Assembly (NCBI RefSeq): GCF_000943555.1
Contig: NZ_JTDV01000005.1
Location: 1-64,000, forward strand
Length of the DNA: 64,000 nt
From: Neotamlana nanhaiensis
Lineage (GTDB): Bacteria; Bacteroidota; Bacteroidia; Flavobacteriales; Flavobacteriaceae
Direction: 5' to 3'
Positions 52,317-60,682 of this stretch are shown piece after piece; the first letter of the stretch is position 1; the number at the start of each line of letters is the position of its first letter. The notes beneath the pieces were generated by a model that was given only the letters and a program-made list of their open reading frames with translations, searched no databases and was not told the origin of the DNA. Made by a program: the position numbers and the translations under genes.

Positions 52317-52974
52317 CAACAATAATAGTTACTTTAACACCTTGGGCCAATGCCCATACTTTTTTAGAAATAATAGTACCCCATTGGTCCAAGATTTTAT
52401 AGGCTGCGGTGTTAGGTTTAAATTCACCTTCGTTTACCGCATAAAAATCTATTTTATTAAACCCATCAATTAATTTTAGTTTAAAACCAGAATATCCATC
52501 ACCTAAATAGGCTGCAGATTTAATAATATCGTCGTTAACCAAAATACGTAAAACATCGCCATCTACACGCCCATAATCGCGGTATAGCACTTGTACATAT
52601 TCCGATTTAGTTTTATAATCACCCCAATAAGCATCTTCTTTTAAGCCCGAAAACTCGCCATGACCTTCTGGTAATACTTCTTTATTTAACCTTTTTAAAT
52701 TATCACTATAAAGTTCTCCAGGATTCCCAAATTCTTCCTCAGGAAACATTGAAAATTCTTTTTTAGGTAATTCTAAATTAGGTGAAACTTTAGGGGTATT
52801 TAAACGAAACTGAGGGTTTGATTTTGGGTTGGTGCTTGAAAATACATTTGTTGTTGCAGAATCCTTCTTACTCTCAACAGCAGGAATAGCAACAGATTTT
52901 TGTTTACTATCTATTTGAGCATTAACAGATAACGAAAACAATAAAATAAAAATTAAAATGTATTTAGATGTCAT
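52306..52974 (-). CDS. Secreted hypothetical protein
   Basis: 222 residues from ATG at 52974, which begins the signal peptide MTSKYILIFILLFSLSVNAQ; the frame is open 11 codons earlier. After a low-complexity Ser/Lys/Pro-rich region (30-90), a domain of about 120 residues contains YWGDYKTKSEYVQVLYRDYG, DGDVLRILVND, GFNKIDFYAVNEGEF and ends IIVVKE. I do not recognise the family. The pattern of paired strands suggests a beta-rich fold acting outside the cytoplasm. Convergent overlap with the aldo-keto reductase gene. Confidence 0.7.
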   Translation of the reverse strand: MTSKYILIFILLFSLSVNAQIDSKQKSVAIPAVESKKDSATTNVFSSTNPKSNPQFRLNTPKVSPNLELPKKEFSMFPEEEFGNPGELYSDNLKRLNKEVLPEGHGEFSGLKEDAYWGDYKTKSEYVQVLYRDYGRVDGDVLRILVNDDIIKSAAYLGDGYSGFKLKLIDGFNKIDFYAVNEGEFKPNTAAYKILDQWGTIISKKVWALAQGVKVTIIVVKE

Positions 52975-53212
52975 AAATTCTAGAAAACAATTTAATAATG
53001 GCTTCAAATATATTTATTTATTAATCATTAAGCGAAAAGCCAATAAACTTTTAGTATCTGTTTAACAATAATTGTACCTAAATTATAAAAAAATAAATAA
53101 TCTTAACTATTTCTTTTTTTAACCTAAAAATTGATTTAAATTTTTTCTTGTAACAATTTCCTCATTTTATCGTCTTCTATGTATAAATCAATTAATTAAA
53201 AAACGAAAAATT

Positions 53213-53299
53213 ATGAGAACTTTAAACAACAACCAATTAACTGCAACTTTAAACGGAACAAAAAGTAACACTTGGAACAATAGAAGACGTTACAGATAA
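53213..53299 (+). CDS. Putative small peptide with C-terminal W-x3-[KR]-R-Y motif (ORF 1)
   Basis: A 28-codon ORF: it begins MRTLNNNQLTATLNG and ends NTWNNRRRYR before TAA. It is followed 40 bases later by a second small ORF that shares the C-terminal motif Trp-x3-basic-Arg-Tyr. No transmembrane or signal segment. It lies upstream of an ExbD gene. Not recognised; whether it is translated is unknown, but the shared motif argues for a real peptide. Confidence 0.5.
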   Translation: MRTLNNNQLTATLNGTKSNTWNNRRRYR

Positions 53300-53313
53300 A
53301 ACATCTAAATTTC

Positions 53314-53337
53314 ATCAATCAATCAATCAATCAATCA
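53314..53337 (+). repeat. (ATCA)6 tandem tetranucleotide repeat
   Basis: Six perfect ATCA units end two bases before the ATG of small ORF 2 (53340). A short repeat in this position can change leader spacing by slippage. Confidence 0.85.
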
Positions 53338-53339
53338 AA

Positions 53340-53474
53340 ATGAAAGCTATTATTAATCTTTCGCGTAAGTTAAACAAACTTACCCAACATCAAGAATTTA
53401 CAAACAACCGTTCTATTAATTTTTATTTTAATAATAACGGTGTTTGGAAAGGCTCGAAGCGTTACGCACACTAA
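53340..53474 (+). CDS. Putative small peptide with C-terminal W-x3-[KR]-R-Y motif (ORF 2)
   Basis: A 44-codon ORF: MKAIINLSRKLNKLTQHQEF at the start, NNRSINFYFNNN in the middle, and GVWKGSKRYAH at the end. The last part matches ORF 1 (TWNNRRRYR): Trp, three residues, basic, Arg, Tyr. It is basic and Asn-rich with no obvious export signal. The ATG follows an (ATCA)6 repeat directly, and it lies 56 bases before the ExbD ATG. Function unknown. Confidence 0.55.
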   Translation: MKAIINLSRKLNKLTQHQEFTNNRSINFYFNNNGVWKGSKRYAH

Positions 53475-53530
53475 CTTGTGGTATCATTTTTGTGATTTAA
53501 GTTTTTATTAACATTTTAAACTTTAATTAC

Positions 53531-54085
53531 ATGAGACATTCACAACAATCGCCACAAGTAAATGCAGGCTCAATGGCCGATATTGCATTTTTATTACTCA
53601 TTTTCTTTTTGGTTACTGCAACTATTTCGTCCGATGAAGGATTGAATAGGCAATTACCTAAAGATTGCCCTACGGGAGACTGCAATGCGGTTATAGCAGA
53701 CCGAAACATCTTGACCATTTTAATTAATGAAAAAGATGAATTAATGCTACAAAATAACCGAATTAAGGTTGACGAACTACAACCATTAGTCATGGATTTT
53801 ATTGATAACAATGGTGATAAATCCTGCAGTTATTGTAATGGAAAACAAAACCCAAAAGCTTCAGACAACCCTAATAAAGCCGTTATTTCGCTTCAAGTTA
53901 GCGATTTAACAACTTATGATAAGTTTATTGAAGTACAAAACGAATTATCGAAAGCATATTATGTTTTAAGGAGTAATTATAGTAAACAAAAATTTAATAA
54001 ACTACCTGAAGATTTAAGCAAATCGGAACTAAATCAAGTTAAAGAAGCGTATCCGTTTATACTTTCTGAAGCAGAAACAAAGTAA
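53531..54085 (+). CDS. ExbD/TolR-family biopolymer transport protein, orphan
   Basis: 184 residues. The N-terminal membrane helix GSMADIAFLLLIFFLVTATI carries the conserved Asp (D17) that in ExbD/TolR takes part in proton-motive-force coupling. The rest is periplasmic with a Cys-rich insert (CPTGDC, CSYC) near residues 45-100, longer than most ExbD. The usual partners (ExbB/TolQ, TonB) are not adjacent; the gene follows two very small ORFs. It ends one base from the convergent 3D-domain lipoprotein gene. Confidence 0.88.
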   Translation: MRHSQQSPQVNAGSMADIAFLLLIFFLVTATISSDEGLNRQLPKDCPTGDCNAVIADRNILTILINEKDELMLQNNRIKVDELQPLVMDFIDNNGDKSCSYCNGKQNPKASDNPNKAVISLQVSDLTTYDKFIEVQNELSKAYYVLRSNYSKQKFNKLPEDLSKSELNQVKEAYPFILSEAETK

Positions 54086-54086
54086 A

Positions 54087-54503
54087 TTACTCTTGGTTTT
54101 TAGGTAACCCAAAATCTATGCAAACGCGCTTTTTACCCCATTGTTTGGCAGAATCTACATTTACGCCCATATAAATATCAATGCGATTTCTCCAACGCGA
54201 ATGCATTTTATCTTTAACCCAAAATACTCCAGTTAAACCTTCAATTTTAACTGGAGTATTATGTTTTAAGCCTCGTTTTAAAAGGTCTCGTGAAACAGCA
54301 ATATACTTTAAACCTGGTTTTAAGCTATCCCCAAAAGCTGTTATGTGCGGGTTAGAGTTGGTTTGATAGCTTAGCGAATTATAAGCCGTCGCAGTTACCA
54401 TAGCCGAATTCCAACTAAATCCATCCTCAAAAGTTGGTGTCTTTTGTTTTGGGTTTTCACACGAAAACAGACTAATTAAAAGTATAACGTATAGTATTTT
54501 CAT
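54087..54503 (-). CDS. 3D-domain (double-psi beta-barrel) lipoprotein
   Basis: 138 residues. A lipobox LISLFSC is near residue 15. The domain TATAYNSLSYQTNSNPHITAFGD, VAVSRDLL-like (YIAVSRDLLKRG) and HSRWRNRIDIYMGVNVDSAKQWG fits the 3D domain of MltA/Rpf-type peptidoglycan lytic proteins, with Asp residues in RNRIDIYMG. It is probably a peptidoglycan-binding or lytic lipoprotein. Four bases separate it from the E1 gene stop region upstream. Confidence 0.88.
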   Translation of the reverse strand: MKILYVILLISLFSCENPKQKTPTFEDGFSWNSAMVTATAYNSLSYQTNSNPHITAFGDSLKPGLKYIAVSRDLLKRGLKHNTPVKIEGLTGVFWVKDKMHSRWRNRIDIYMGVNVDSAKQWGKKRVCIDFGLPKNQE

Positions 54504-54507
54504 TGGT

Positions 54508-56484
54508 TTAATACGCTAATAGTGTTTTTAAGGCTTCCTCAAATCTGCATTTAGCTAAATATTGATCTTCTAACGGTTTTGCAAACGGAATGGGCGTTTC
54601 TAAACTAGCCACACGTTTAACAGGCGCATCTAAAAACTCAAAACAATGTTCCATAATTATAGCAGAAATATCGCTTGCAATCCCTCCAAATAGTGAGTCT
54701 TCTTGTAAAATAATTGCTTTTCCTGTTTTTTTAACCGAAGTAAAAATAGCTTCTATATCTAAGGGTTGAAGTGTTCTTAAATCTATTAAATCTGCTGAAA
54801 TTTCAGGATTAGCCTCCAAAGTACCTAAAGCCCAATGTACGCCTGCACCGTATGAAATTATGGTAATATCGTCCCCTATTTTTATAGCGCTCGCTTTTCC
54901 AAATGATAAGGTGTAATAATTTGTTGGTACATCTTGCCGAATACTTCTGTATAACGCTTTATGCTCGAAAAACAACACTGGATTTGGGTCATTAATAGCG
55001 GTATTTAACAAGCCTTTTGCATCGTATGGAAACGCTGGATAAACCACTTTTAAACCTGGTGTTTTGGTAAACCAAGCTTCGTTAGTTTGCGAATGGAATG
55101 GGCCAGCACCAACATCGCCACCACATGGCATTCTAATAACCACATTGGCTTCTTGTTGCCAACGGTAATAACTTTTTGCTAAATAATTTACTATTGGGTT
55201 AAATCCAGACGAGACAAAATCGGCAAATTGCATTTCTACAATCGCTTTCATTCCGACTATTGACAAGCCCATGGCGGTTTCAACTATAGCAGATTCACAA
55301 ATAGGTGTATTTCTAACACGGTCTTTACCAAATTGTTCTACAAAACCTTCGGTTATTTTAAAAACACCACCATATTCAGCAATATCTTGCCCCAAAATAA
55401 TCAAATCATTATGACGTTCCATACTTTGTTTCAATCCTTCTTTTACACCATCAACAAACCGAATACTTTTTGTGTTTATATCAGGCTTACATTCTTGATA
55501 TATAGCGTTTTTAAACACATCACTTAACTCATCACTTATAGTAGATTTTATTTCCTCTTCCTCAAAAACCAGCTGTAAATTAGCTTCAATATCATTTGAA
55601 ATAGCTTCAACAATTTCTAACTCTAAGTCTTCATTTAAAATGGTGTCTTCAAATAAATAATTTCTAAAATTTTCAATAGGATCTTTAGCACGCCACGCTT
55701 CTATAAGCTCATTAGGAACATATTTGGTACCACTCGCCTCTTCATGTCCTCGTATTCTAAAAGTTTTAAACTCTAGTAATATTGGTCGCGGATTTTCCCG
55801 AACACTTTTAGCAAGGTCGCTTACCATTGTAAAAACTTCAACAATGTTATTACCATCAATGATATGACTTTCCATGTCGTAACCTAAAGCTCTATCAGCT
55901 AAATGTTCGCAATTATATTGTTCGTTTGTTGGTGTTGACAAGCCATAACCGTTGTTTTCAATGCAAAACAAAACTGGTAACTGCCAAACCGAAGCAACAT
56001 TTAAAGCTTCGTGAAAGTCGCCTTCGCTTGTACCGCCTTCACCAGTAAAAACAGCGGTAACCGTATTTAATTTTTTAAGCTTAGACGCCAGAGCAATACC
56101 ATCGGCAACGCCTAATTGAGGGCCTAAATGCGAAATCATGCCTACAATTTTAAATGCTTGCGTTCCAAAATGAAACGACCTATCGCGCCCTTTGGTAAAC
56201 CCAGAGGCTTTACCTTGCCATTGTGCAAAAAGACGCTTTAACGGAATGTTTCGCGTTGTAAAAACTCCTAAATTCCGATGCATGGGTAAAATATATTCAT
56301 CAGTATTTAAAGCCATCGTAACACCTACCGAAATGGCTTCTTGCCCAATACCCGAAAACCACTTACTTATCTTTCCTTGTCGCAATAAAACAAGCATCTT
56401 CTCCTCTATTAATCGAGGCTTCAGCATGTTTTTATACAAGTCTATTAAAACAGAATGAGAAAGGTTGTGTTTTTTGAAGTTCAT
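54508..56484 (-). CDS. 2-oxoacid dehydrogenase E1, fused alpha and beta subunits
   Basis: 658 residues. The N-terminal half is the TPP-dependent alpha subunit (GQEAISVGVTMAL; GEGGTSEGDFHEALNVASVWQLPVLFCIENNGYGLSTP) and the C-terminal half from about 335 is the beta subunit (ILGQDIAEYGGVFKITEGF; VEMQFADFVSSGFNPIVNYLAK; LEDQYLAKCRFEEAL at the end). The fusion is common in Bacteroidota and is usually assigned to branched-chain or 2-oxoisovalerate dehydrogenase. E2 and E3 genes are not adjacent. No frameshift or gap. Confidence 0.94.
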   Translation of the reverse strand: MNFKKHNLSHSVLIDLYKNMLKPRLIEEKMLVLLRQGKISKWFSGIGQEAISVGVTMALNTDEYILPMHRNLGVFTTRNIPLKRLFAQWQGKASGFTKGRDRSFHFGTQAFKIVGMISHLGPQLGVADGIALASKLKKLNTVTAVFTGEGGTSEGDFHEALNVASVWQLPVLFCIENNGYGLSTPTNEQYNCEHLADRALGYDMESHIIDGNNIVEVFTMVSDLAKSVRENPRPILLEFKTFRIRGHEEASGTKYVPNELIEAWRAKDPIENFRNYLFEDTILNEDLELEIVEAISNDIEANLQLVFEEEEIKSTISDELSDVFKNAIYQECKPDINTKSIRFVDGVKEGLKQSMERHNDLIILGQDIAEYGGVFKITEGFVEQFGKDRVRNTPICESAIVETAMGLSIVGMKAIVEMQFADFVSSGFNPIVNYLAKSYYRWQQEANVVIRMPCGGDVGAGPFHSQTNEAWFTKTPGLKVVYPAFPYDAKGLLNTAINDPNPVLFFEHKALYRSIRQDVPTNYYTLSFGKASAIKIGDDITIISYGAGVHWALGTLEANPEISADLIDLRTLQPLDIEAIFTSVKKTGKAIILQEDSLFGGIASDISAIIMEHCFEFLDAPVKRVASLETPIPFAKPLEDQYLAKCRFEEALKTLLAY

Positions 56485-56595
56485 AAATATTTAACAATTA
56501 AATCTTTAAATATTAACAAGGAATACAATCAAATATACTATAAATTGTAAAAATGATAATTAATTTACGGGCATTAAAAAATTCGATTGTTTTCG

Positions 56596-56603
56596 TACAT
56601 TTG
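56596..56603 (+). promoter_or_regulatory. Candidate -7 box
   Basis: TACATTTG fits TAnnTTTG, 28 bases before the ATG at 56632 of the oxygenase gene. Confidence 0.45.
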
Positions 56604-56631
56604 TATTTACACGTATTTTAAAAAACTTCAG

Positions 56632-57582
56632 ATGAATAGCATACCTAGTGTAAATTTAAAAGATTTTACCTCTAACGATCCCGATAAAAAACAACAGTTT
56701 GTTAATGCCATTGGAAAAGCCTATGAAGAGATAGGTTTTGTAGCTTTAAAAGGGCATTTTTTAGATGATAATTTAGTTGAAAGACTTTATAGCGAAGTAA
56801 AAAACTTTTTTGAATTACCAGTTGAAACCAAACAGAAATACGAAATTCCAGGTATTGGTGGTCAACGTGGTTATGTATCGTTTGGTAAAGAAAGTGCTAA
56901 AGGAAAAAAAGAAGGCGATTTAAAAGAATTTTGGCATTTTGGACAGTATGTTGAAGATAATGATACTTTAAAAGCAGAATATCCTGATAATGTTATTGTT
57001 GATGAATTGCCAGAATTTAATAAAGTAGGTAAAGAAACTTACCAAATGCTTGAAAAAACAGCAAAATATGTTTTACGAGCTTTAGCATTACATTTAGGTT
57101 TAGAAGAAACCTATTTTGATGCTTATATACACAATGGAAATTCAATTTTACGCCCAATACACTATCCACCAATTACCCGAGAACCAAAAGAAGCAGTGCG
57201 TGCTGCCGCGCATGGCGACATTAATTTAATCACACTTTTAATGGGCGCACAAGGTAAAGGTTTACAGGTGCAAAATCATAAAGGTGAATGGATTGATGCC
57301 ATTGCCGAACCCGATGAACTTATGATAAATGTTGGCGACATGCTTTCGCGCCATACTAACAATAAATTAAAATCTACAATTCATAGAGTTGTAAATCCGC
57401 CAAAAGAACTTTGGGGAACTTCGCGCTATTCTATCCCGTTTTTTATGCACCCAATTAGTAGCATGAAATTAGATGTTTTAGATAGTTGTGTAGATAACAA
57501 TACCCCAAAACAATTCGACGATATTACTGCTGGCGAATTTTTAACCGAGCGTTTAATTGAGCTTGGTCTTATTAAAAAGTAA
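56632..57582 (+). CDS. 2-oxoglutarate/Fe(II)-type oxygenase of the isopenicillin N synthase family
   Basis: 316 residues from ATG at 56632 (a TTG 15 codons earlier is in frame but lies before the promoter box). The fold II iron motif H-x-D is AAHGDINLITLLMG, the distal His is in STIHRVVNPP, and the R-x-S 2-oxoglutarate site is RYSIPFFMHP. Substrate unknown; many bacterial members act on amino acids, hormones or secondary metabolites. It precedes the eIF1-like gene by 6 bp. Confidence 0.92.
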   Translation: MNSIPSVNLKDFTSNDPDKKQQFVNAIGKAYEEIGFVALKGHFLDDNLVERLYSEVKNFFELPVETKQKYEIPGIGGQRGYVSFGKESAKGKKEGDLKEFWHFGQYVEDNDTLKAEYPDNVIVDELPEFNKVGKETYQMLEKTAKYVLRALALHLGLEETYFDAYIHNGNSILRPIHYPPITREPKEAVRAAAHGDINLITLLMGAQGKGLQVQNHKGEWIDAIAEPDELMINVGDMLSRHTNNKLKSTIHRVVNPPKELWGTSRYSIPFFMHPISSMKLDVLDSCVDNNTPKQFDDITAGEFLTERLIELGLIKK

Positions 57583-57588
57583 ATATTT

Positions 57589-57918
57589 ATGGATTTACAA
57601 GACCAGCTAAAAAACTTATTCCCCGACCACACACCCGAAGAAACCCCATCGAATACAGATGATTCGTCTGATATTTGGATGCAAGACGAGCCTATAATTT
57701 GCAAATACGAAAAACGTAAAGGCAAACCAACCACTATACTAGAAGGCTACACCGGAGCCACCGAAGACTTTAAACAACTAGCGAAAGAAATTAAAACAGC
57801 ACTTAGTGTTGGCGGTAGTTTTAAGGATGATAAAATTATTATTCAAGGTGATTATCGCGATAAAATCATGTCTATTCTTAAAAATAAAGGCTTTAAAGTA
57901 AAGCGCGTTGGAGGCTAA
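57589..57918 (+). CDS. SUI1/eIF1-like translation initiation factor (YciH type)
   Basis: 109 residues. SUI1 domain: YEKRKGKPTTILEGYTGATED, KTALSVGGSFKDDKIIIQGDYRDKIMSIL and GFKVKRVGG; the acidic N-terminal arm (about 1-35) is a bacterial feature. It probably binds the small ribosomal subunit. It follows the oxygenase by 6 bp and precedes the DUF1835 gene by 3 bp, same strand. Confidence 0.92.
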   Translation: MDLQDQLKNLFPDHTPEETPSNTDDSSDIWMQDEPIICKYEKRKGKPTTILEGYTGATEDFKQLAKEIKTALSVGGSFKDDKIIIQGDYRDKIMSILKNKGFKVKRVGG

Positions 57919-57921
57919 ATT

Positions 57922-58863
57922 ATGAGTAAAAAACAACTACACATTACAAACGGAGATGCATTAACCCAAGTTTTAACCGATTTAAATATTGAAGGAGATA
58001 TTCTAGTATGGCACGAAATGCTTTGCGAAGGGCCTACTCAAGAATTTATTTATTCGGAGGAGTTTTTAGAAAAAAGAAAAACTTTTTTTGATGAAACCTA
58101 CGATATTGAAGTGGATGAAGATAGGATATTTTCAGAGTTAGGAAAACTTGATAACACCAATGCTTATTCCGAAATTGTGTTGTGGTTTGAATACGATTTA
58201 TTTTGCCATATAAACATGGTTGCAGCCATAAGTTTATTACAACAGAAAAAAATTAACCTTCCTATTTATTTAGTTTGCAGCGGAAGAATTGAAGGCGAAA
58301 AAGATTTAAAAGGATTATCGGAACTATCCAGCAAACAATTACAAAAACACTACAAAAACAAAACGCTATTAACCCCAGAAGACATTGATTTAGCAACAAC
58401 AGTTTGGGGTATTTATTGTGGTATCGATCATAATTTATTAAAGCCATTTATAGTAAAATCGTCGTCCTTCAAATATTTAAACAATTGTTTAAAAGCTCAT
58501 TTAGAGCGCTTTCCAGATAGCAAAACAGGATTAAATATTTTAGAAACAAATATTTTAAAAATTATTAAAGAAGAAGAAATTAAATCTAAAAACCACTTGT
58601 TAGGCTATGCTTTAAACTACCAAGGTTACTATGGTTTTGGTGATTTACAAATGTCGAGAATTATTGATAAACTCAATTTGTTTTACAAAGTAGGAAATAC
58701 CAAAATTGAATTAACTCGCAAAGGTTACGAAGCTTTACTAGGCAAATACAATGTTTCAAACGAGGTTAACGACAACATGTATTACGGTGGCGTAGAACGT
58801 TTAAATTATCAATTTAGCAAAACCGAAAATAAGCTAATCAAATCTGCTTTAAATGCCTATTAA
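57922..58863 (+). CDS. DUF1835 family protein
   Basis: 313 residues. The N-terminal region KKQLHITNGDALTQVLTDLNIEGDILVWHEMLCEGPT is the DUF1835 hallmark; the C-terminal part (TRKGYEALLGK) resembles a winged-helix DUF3658-like domain. It has no export signal and is likely cytoplasmic. Function unknown. It overlaps the nucleoside phosphorylase start by eleven bases. Confidence 0.88.
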   Translation: MSKKQLHITNGDALTQVLTDLNIEGDILVWHEMLCEGPTQEFIYSEEFLEKRKTFFDETYDIEVDEDRIFSELGKLDNTNAYSEIVLWFEYDLFCHINMVAAISLLQQKKINLPIYLVCSGRIEGEKDLKGLSELSSKQLQKHYKNKTLLTPEDIDLATTVWGIYCGIDHNLLKPFIVKSSSFKYLNNCLKAHLERFPDSKTGLNILETNILKIIKEEEIKSKNHLLGYALNYQGYYGFGDLQMSRIIDKLNLFYKVGNTKIELTRKGYEALLGKYNVSNEVNDNMYYGGVERLNYQFSKTENKLIKSALNAY

Positions 58864-59728
58864 AGAATCTGAACTTATATTAAATCCCGATGGCAGTGTT
58901 TATCATTTAAATTTAAAACCCGAACATGTTGCTAAAACCATAATTTTTGTTGGCGATCCCGATCGTGTTGAAAAAGTAACTTGCCATTTCGATTCAATAG
59001 AATTTACAACCCATAAACGCGAATTTAAAACACAAACGGGGTATTATAAAAACAAACGTATTTCGGTGATTTCAACAGGAATAGGCTCCGATAATATTGA
59101 TATTGTTTTAAACGAACTCGACGCGCTTTTTAATATCGATTTACAAACTAGACAACCCCAAAAAACACTTACAAGCTTAAATATTATTCGTGTAGGAACT
59201 TCTGGTTCGTTACAAAAGGAAGTTCCTGTAAACTCGGTTTTAGTTAGCGAATATGGTTTGGATATAAACGGCACGCTTCAGTATTACATTACGGATAAAA
59301 TAAACAACTCATCTATCGAAAATGAATTTGTTAAACAAACGCAATGGCACAAAAACAAATCAAAACCCATTGCAATAAAATCTAGTGAAAAGCTTTTCAA
59401 AATATTTTCAAACACCAACACTTTTTCAGGTATTACAGTAACTGCCAATGGTTTTTATGGCCCGCAAGGTCGTGTATTACGTTTGCCTATTCAAGATCCA
59501 GAAATTAATTCTAAATTAGAAAAATTCAATTTTAAAGATTTGAAAATTACAAATTTAGAAATGGAAACCTCTGGTATTTATGGGTTAGCTGCACTTCTAG
59601 GGCATCAAGCCATTTCACTAAATGCCATTATAGCGAATCGCCCAAGCGGAACTTTTAGTGAAAATCCATCAAAAGTTATAGAAGAATTAATACTTTACAC
59701 ACTAAATACGATTGTAGAACAAATCTAA
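58853..59728 (+). CDS. Nucleoside phosphorylase (PNP/UDP family)
   Basis: 291 residues. Family motifs: IIFVGDPDRVEKVTCHF (phosphate site), ISTGIGSDNIDIVLNELDALF, RVGTSGSLQKEVPVNSVLVSE and EMETSGIYGLAALLG near residue 240. It most resembles uridine/purine nucleoside phosphorylases that cleave nucleosides with phosphate. The overlap with DUF1835 suggests coupled translation. Substrate specificity cannot be judged. Confidence 0.93.
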   Translation: MPIKESELILNPDGSVYHLNLKPEHVAKTIIFVGDPDRVEKVTCHFDSIEFTTHKREFKTQTGYYKNKRISVISTGIGSDNIDIVLNELDALFNIDLQTRQPQKTLTSLNIIRVGTSGSLQKEVPVNSVLVSEYGLDINGTLQYYITDKINNSSIENEFVKQTQWHKNKSKPIAIKSSEKLFKIFSNTNTFSGITVTANGFYGPQGRVLRLPIQDPEINSKLEKFNFKDLKITNLEMETSGIYGLAALLGHQAISLNAIIANRPSGTFSENPSKVIEELILYTLNTIVEQI

Positions 59729-59739
59729 TTACGGTTTTA

Positions 59740-60594
59740 ATGAAGAAAATAAACATTGGCGGCGTGCCAGAACACTTTAATTTAGCTTGGTATTTAACAT
59801 TAAAAAACGGCGAATATAAAGAGGAAAATATAAATTTACGTTGGCACGATTACTACGGTGGCACAGGTGCTATGTGTAAAGCATTACGCAACAAAGAAAT
59901 AGATTTAGCCGTAATTCTTACCGAAGGTATTATCAAAGATATTATAGATGGAAACCCAAGTAAAATTGTACAAACTTTTGTGCAAACACCACTAGTTTGG
60001 GGTATTCATGTGGCAGCAAACTCGTCGTTTAAGAGCATTGAAGATATAAAAGGAACTCGAGCTGCTATTAGTCGTTACGGTTCAGGATCACATTTAATGG
60101 CTTATATAAATGCCGAAAATCATAACTGGGATTTAAAAACCGATTTAAATTTTGAAGTTATAAAAGATTTAGATGGAGCCGTAAAAGGCTTAACGGAAGG
60201 TGTAGCCGATTATTTTATGTGGGAGAAATTTACAACAAAACCGCTAGTTGATGATGGTACATTTAGACGCATAGGCGACTGCCCTACACCTTGGCCTTGC
60301 TTTGTAATTGCGGCGCGTGAAGAGTTTATTGAGAATAACCCTGAGGAATTAAAAGCCATTTTAGACATCATTAATAACACTACACTCGATTTTAAAGATA
60401 TACCTAGTATCGATAAAACCATTGCAAACCGTTACGAGCAGCAGTTAGAAGATGTACAGGAATGGCTAAGTATTACCGAATGGTCGCAACATTTAATTGA
60501 TAAGGACACAGTAATGAAAACCCAAAAGGAGTTATTTGCACTCGATATTATTCCTGAAATAGCCAAATATGAAGATTTGGTTTTTAAAGTTTAG
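59740..60594 (+). CDS. Periplasmic-binding-like protein (NMT1/THI5 type), no signal peptide
   Basis: 284 residues. The fold shows FNLAWYLTLKNGEYKEENINLRWHDYYGG and the ligand-site phrase GTRAAISRYGSGSHLMAYI, as in NMT1/THI5-like and SsuA-like solute-binding proteins. It starts directly with the domain and has no signal peptide or lipobox, so it appears cytoplasmic. No ABC permease or ATPase is adjacent. It follows the phosphorylase by 11 bp and could bind a related small molecule or be an enzyme of the family. Confidence 0.82.
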   Translation: MKKINIGGVPEHFNLAWYLTLKNGEYKEENINLRWHDYYGGTGAMCKALRNKEIDLAVILTEGIIKDIIDGNPSKIVQTFVQTPLVWGIHVAANSSFKSIEDIKGTRAAISRYGSGSHLMAYINAENHNWDLKTDLNFEVIKDLDGAVKGLTEGVADYFMWEKFTTKPLVDDGTFRRIGDCPTPWPCFVIAAREEFIENNPEELKAILDIINNTTLDFKDIPSIDKTIANRYEQQLEDVQEWLSITEWSQHLIDKDTVMKTQKELFALDIIPEIAKYEDLVFKV

Positions 60595-60682
60595 TAATTC
60601 GATACTACAATGTTAATGTTTATTAAAAAAATAGTTTTCCTACACATAATAATTACCTTTAAAAACTAAAACTCTAAACAAT

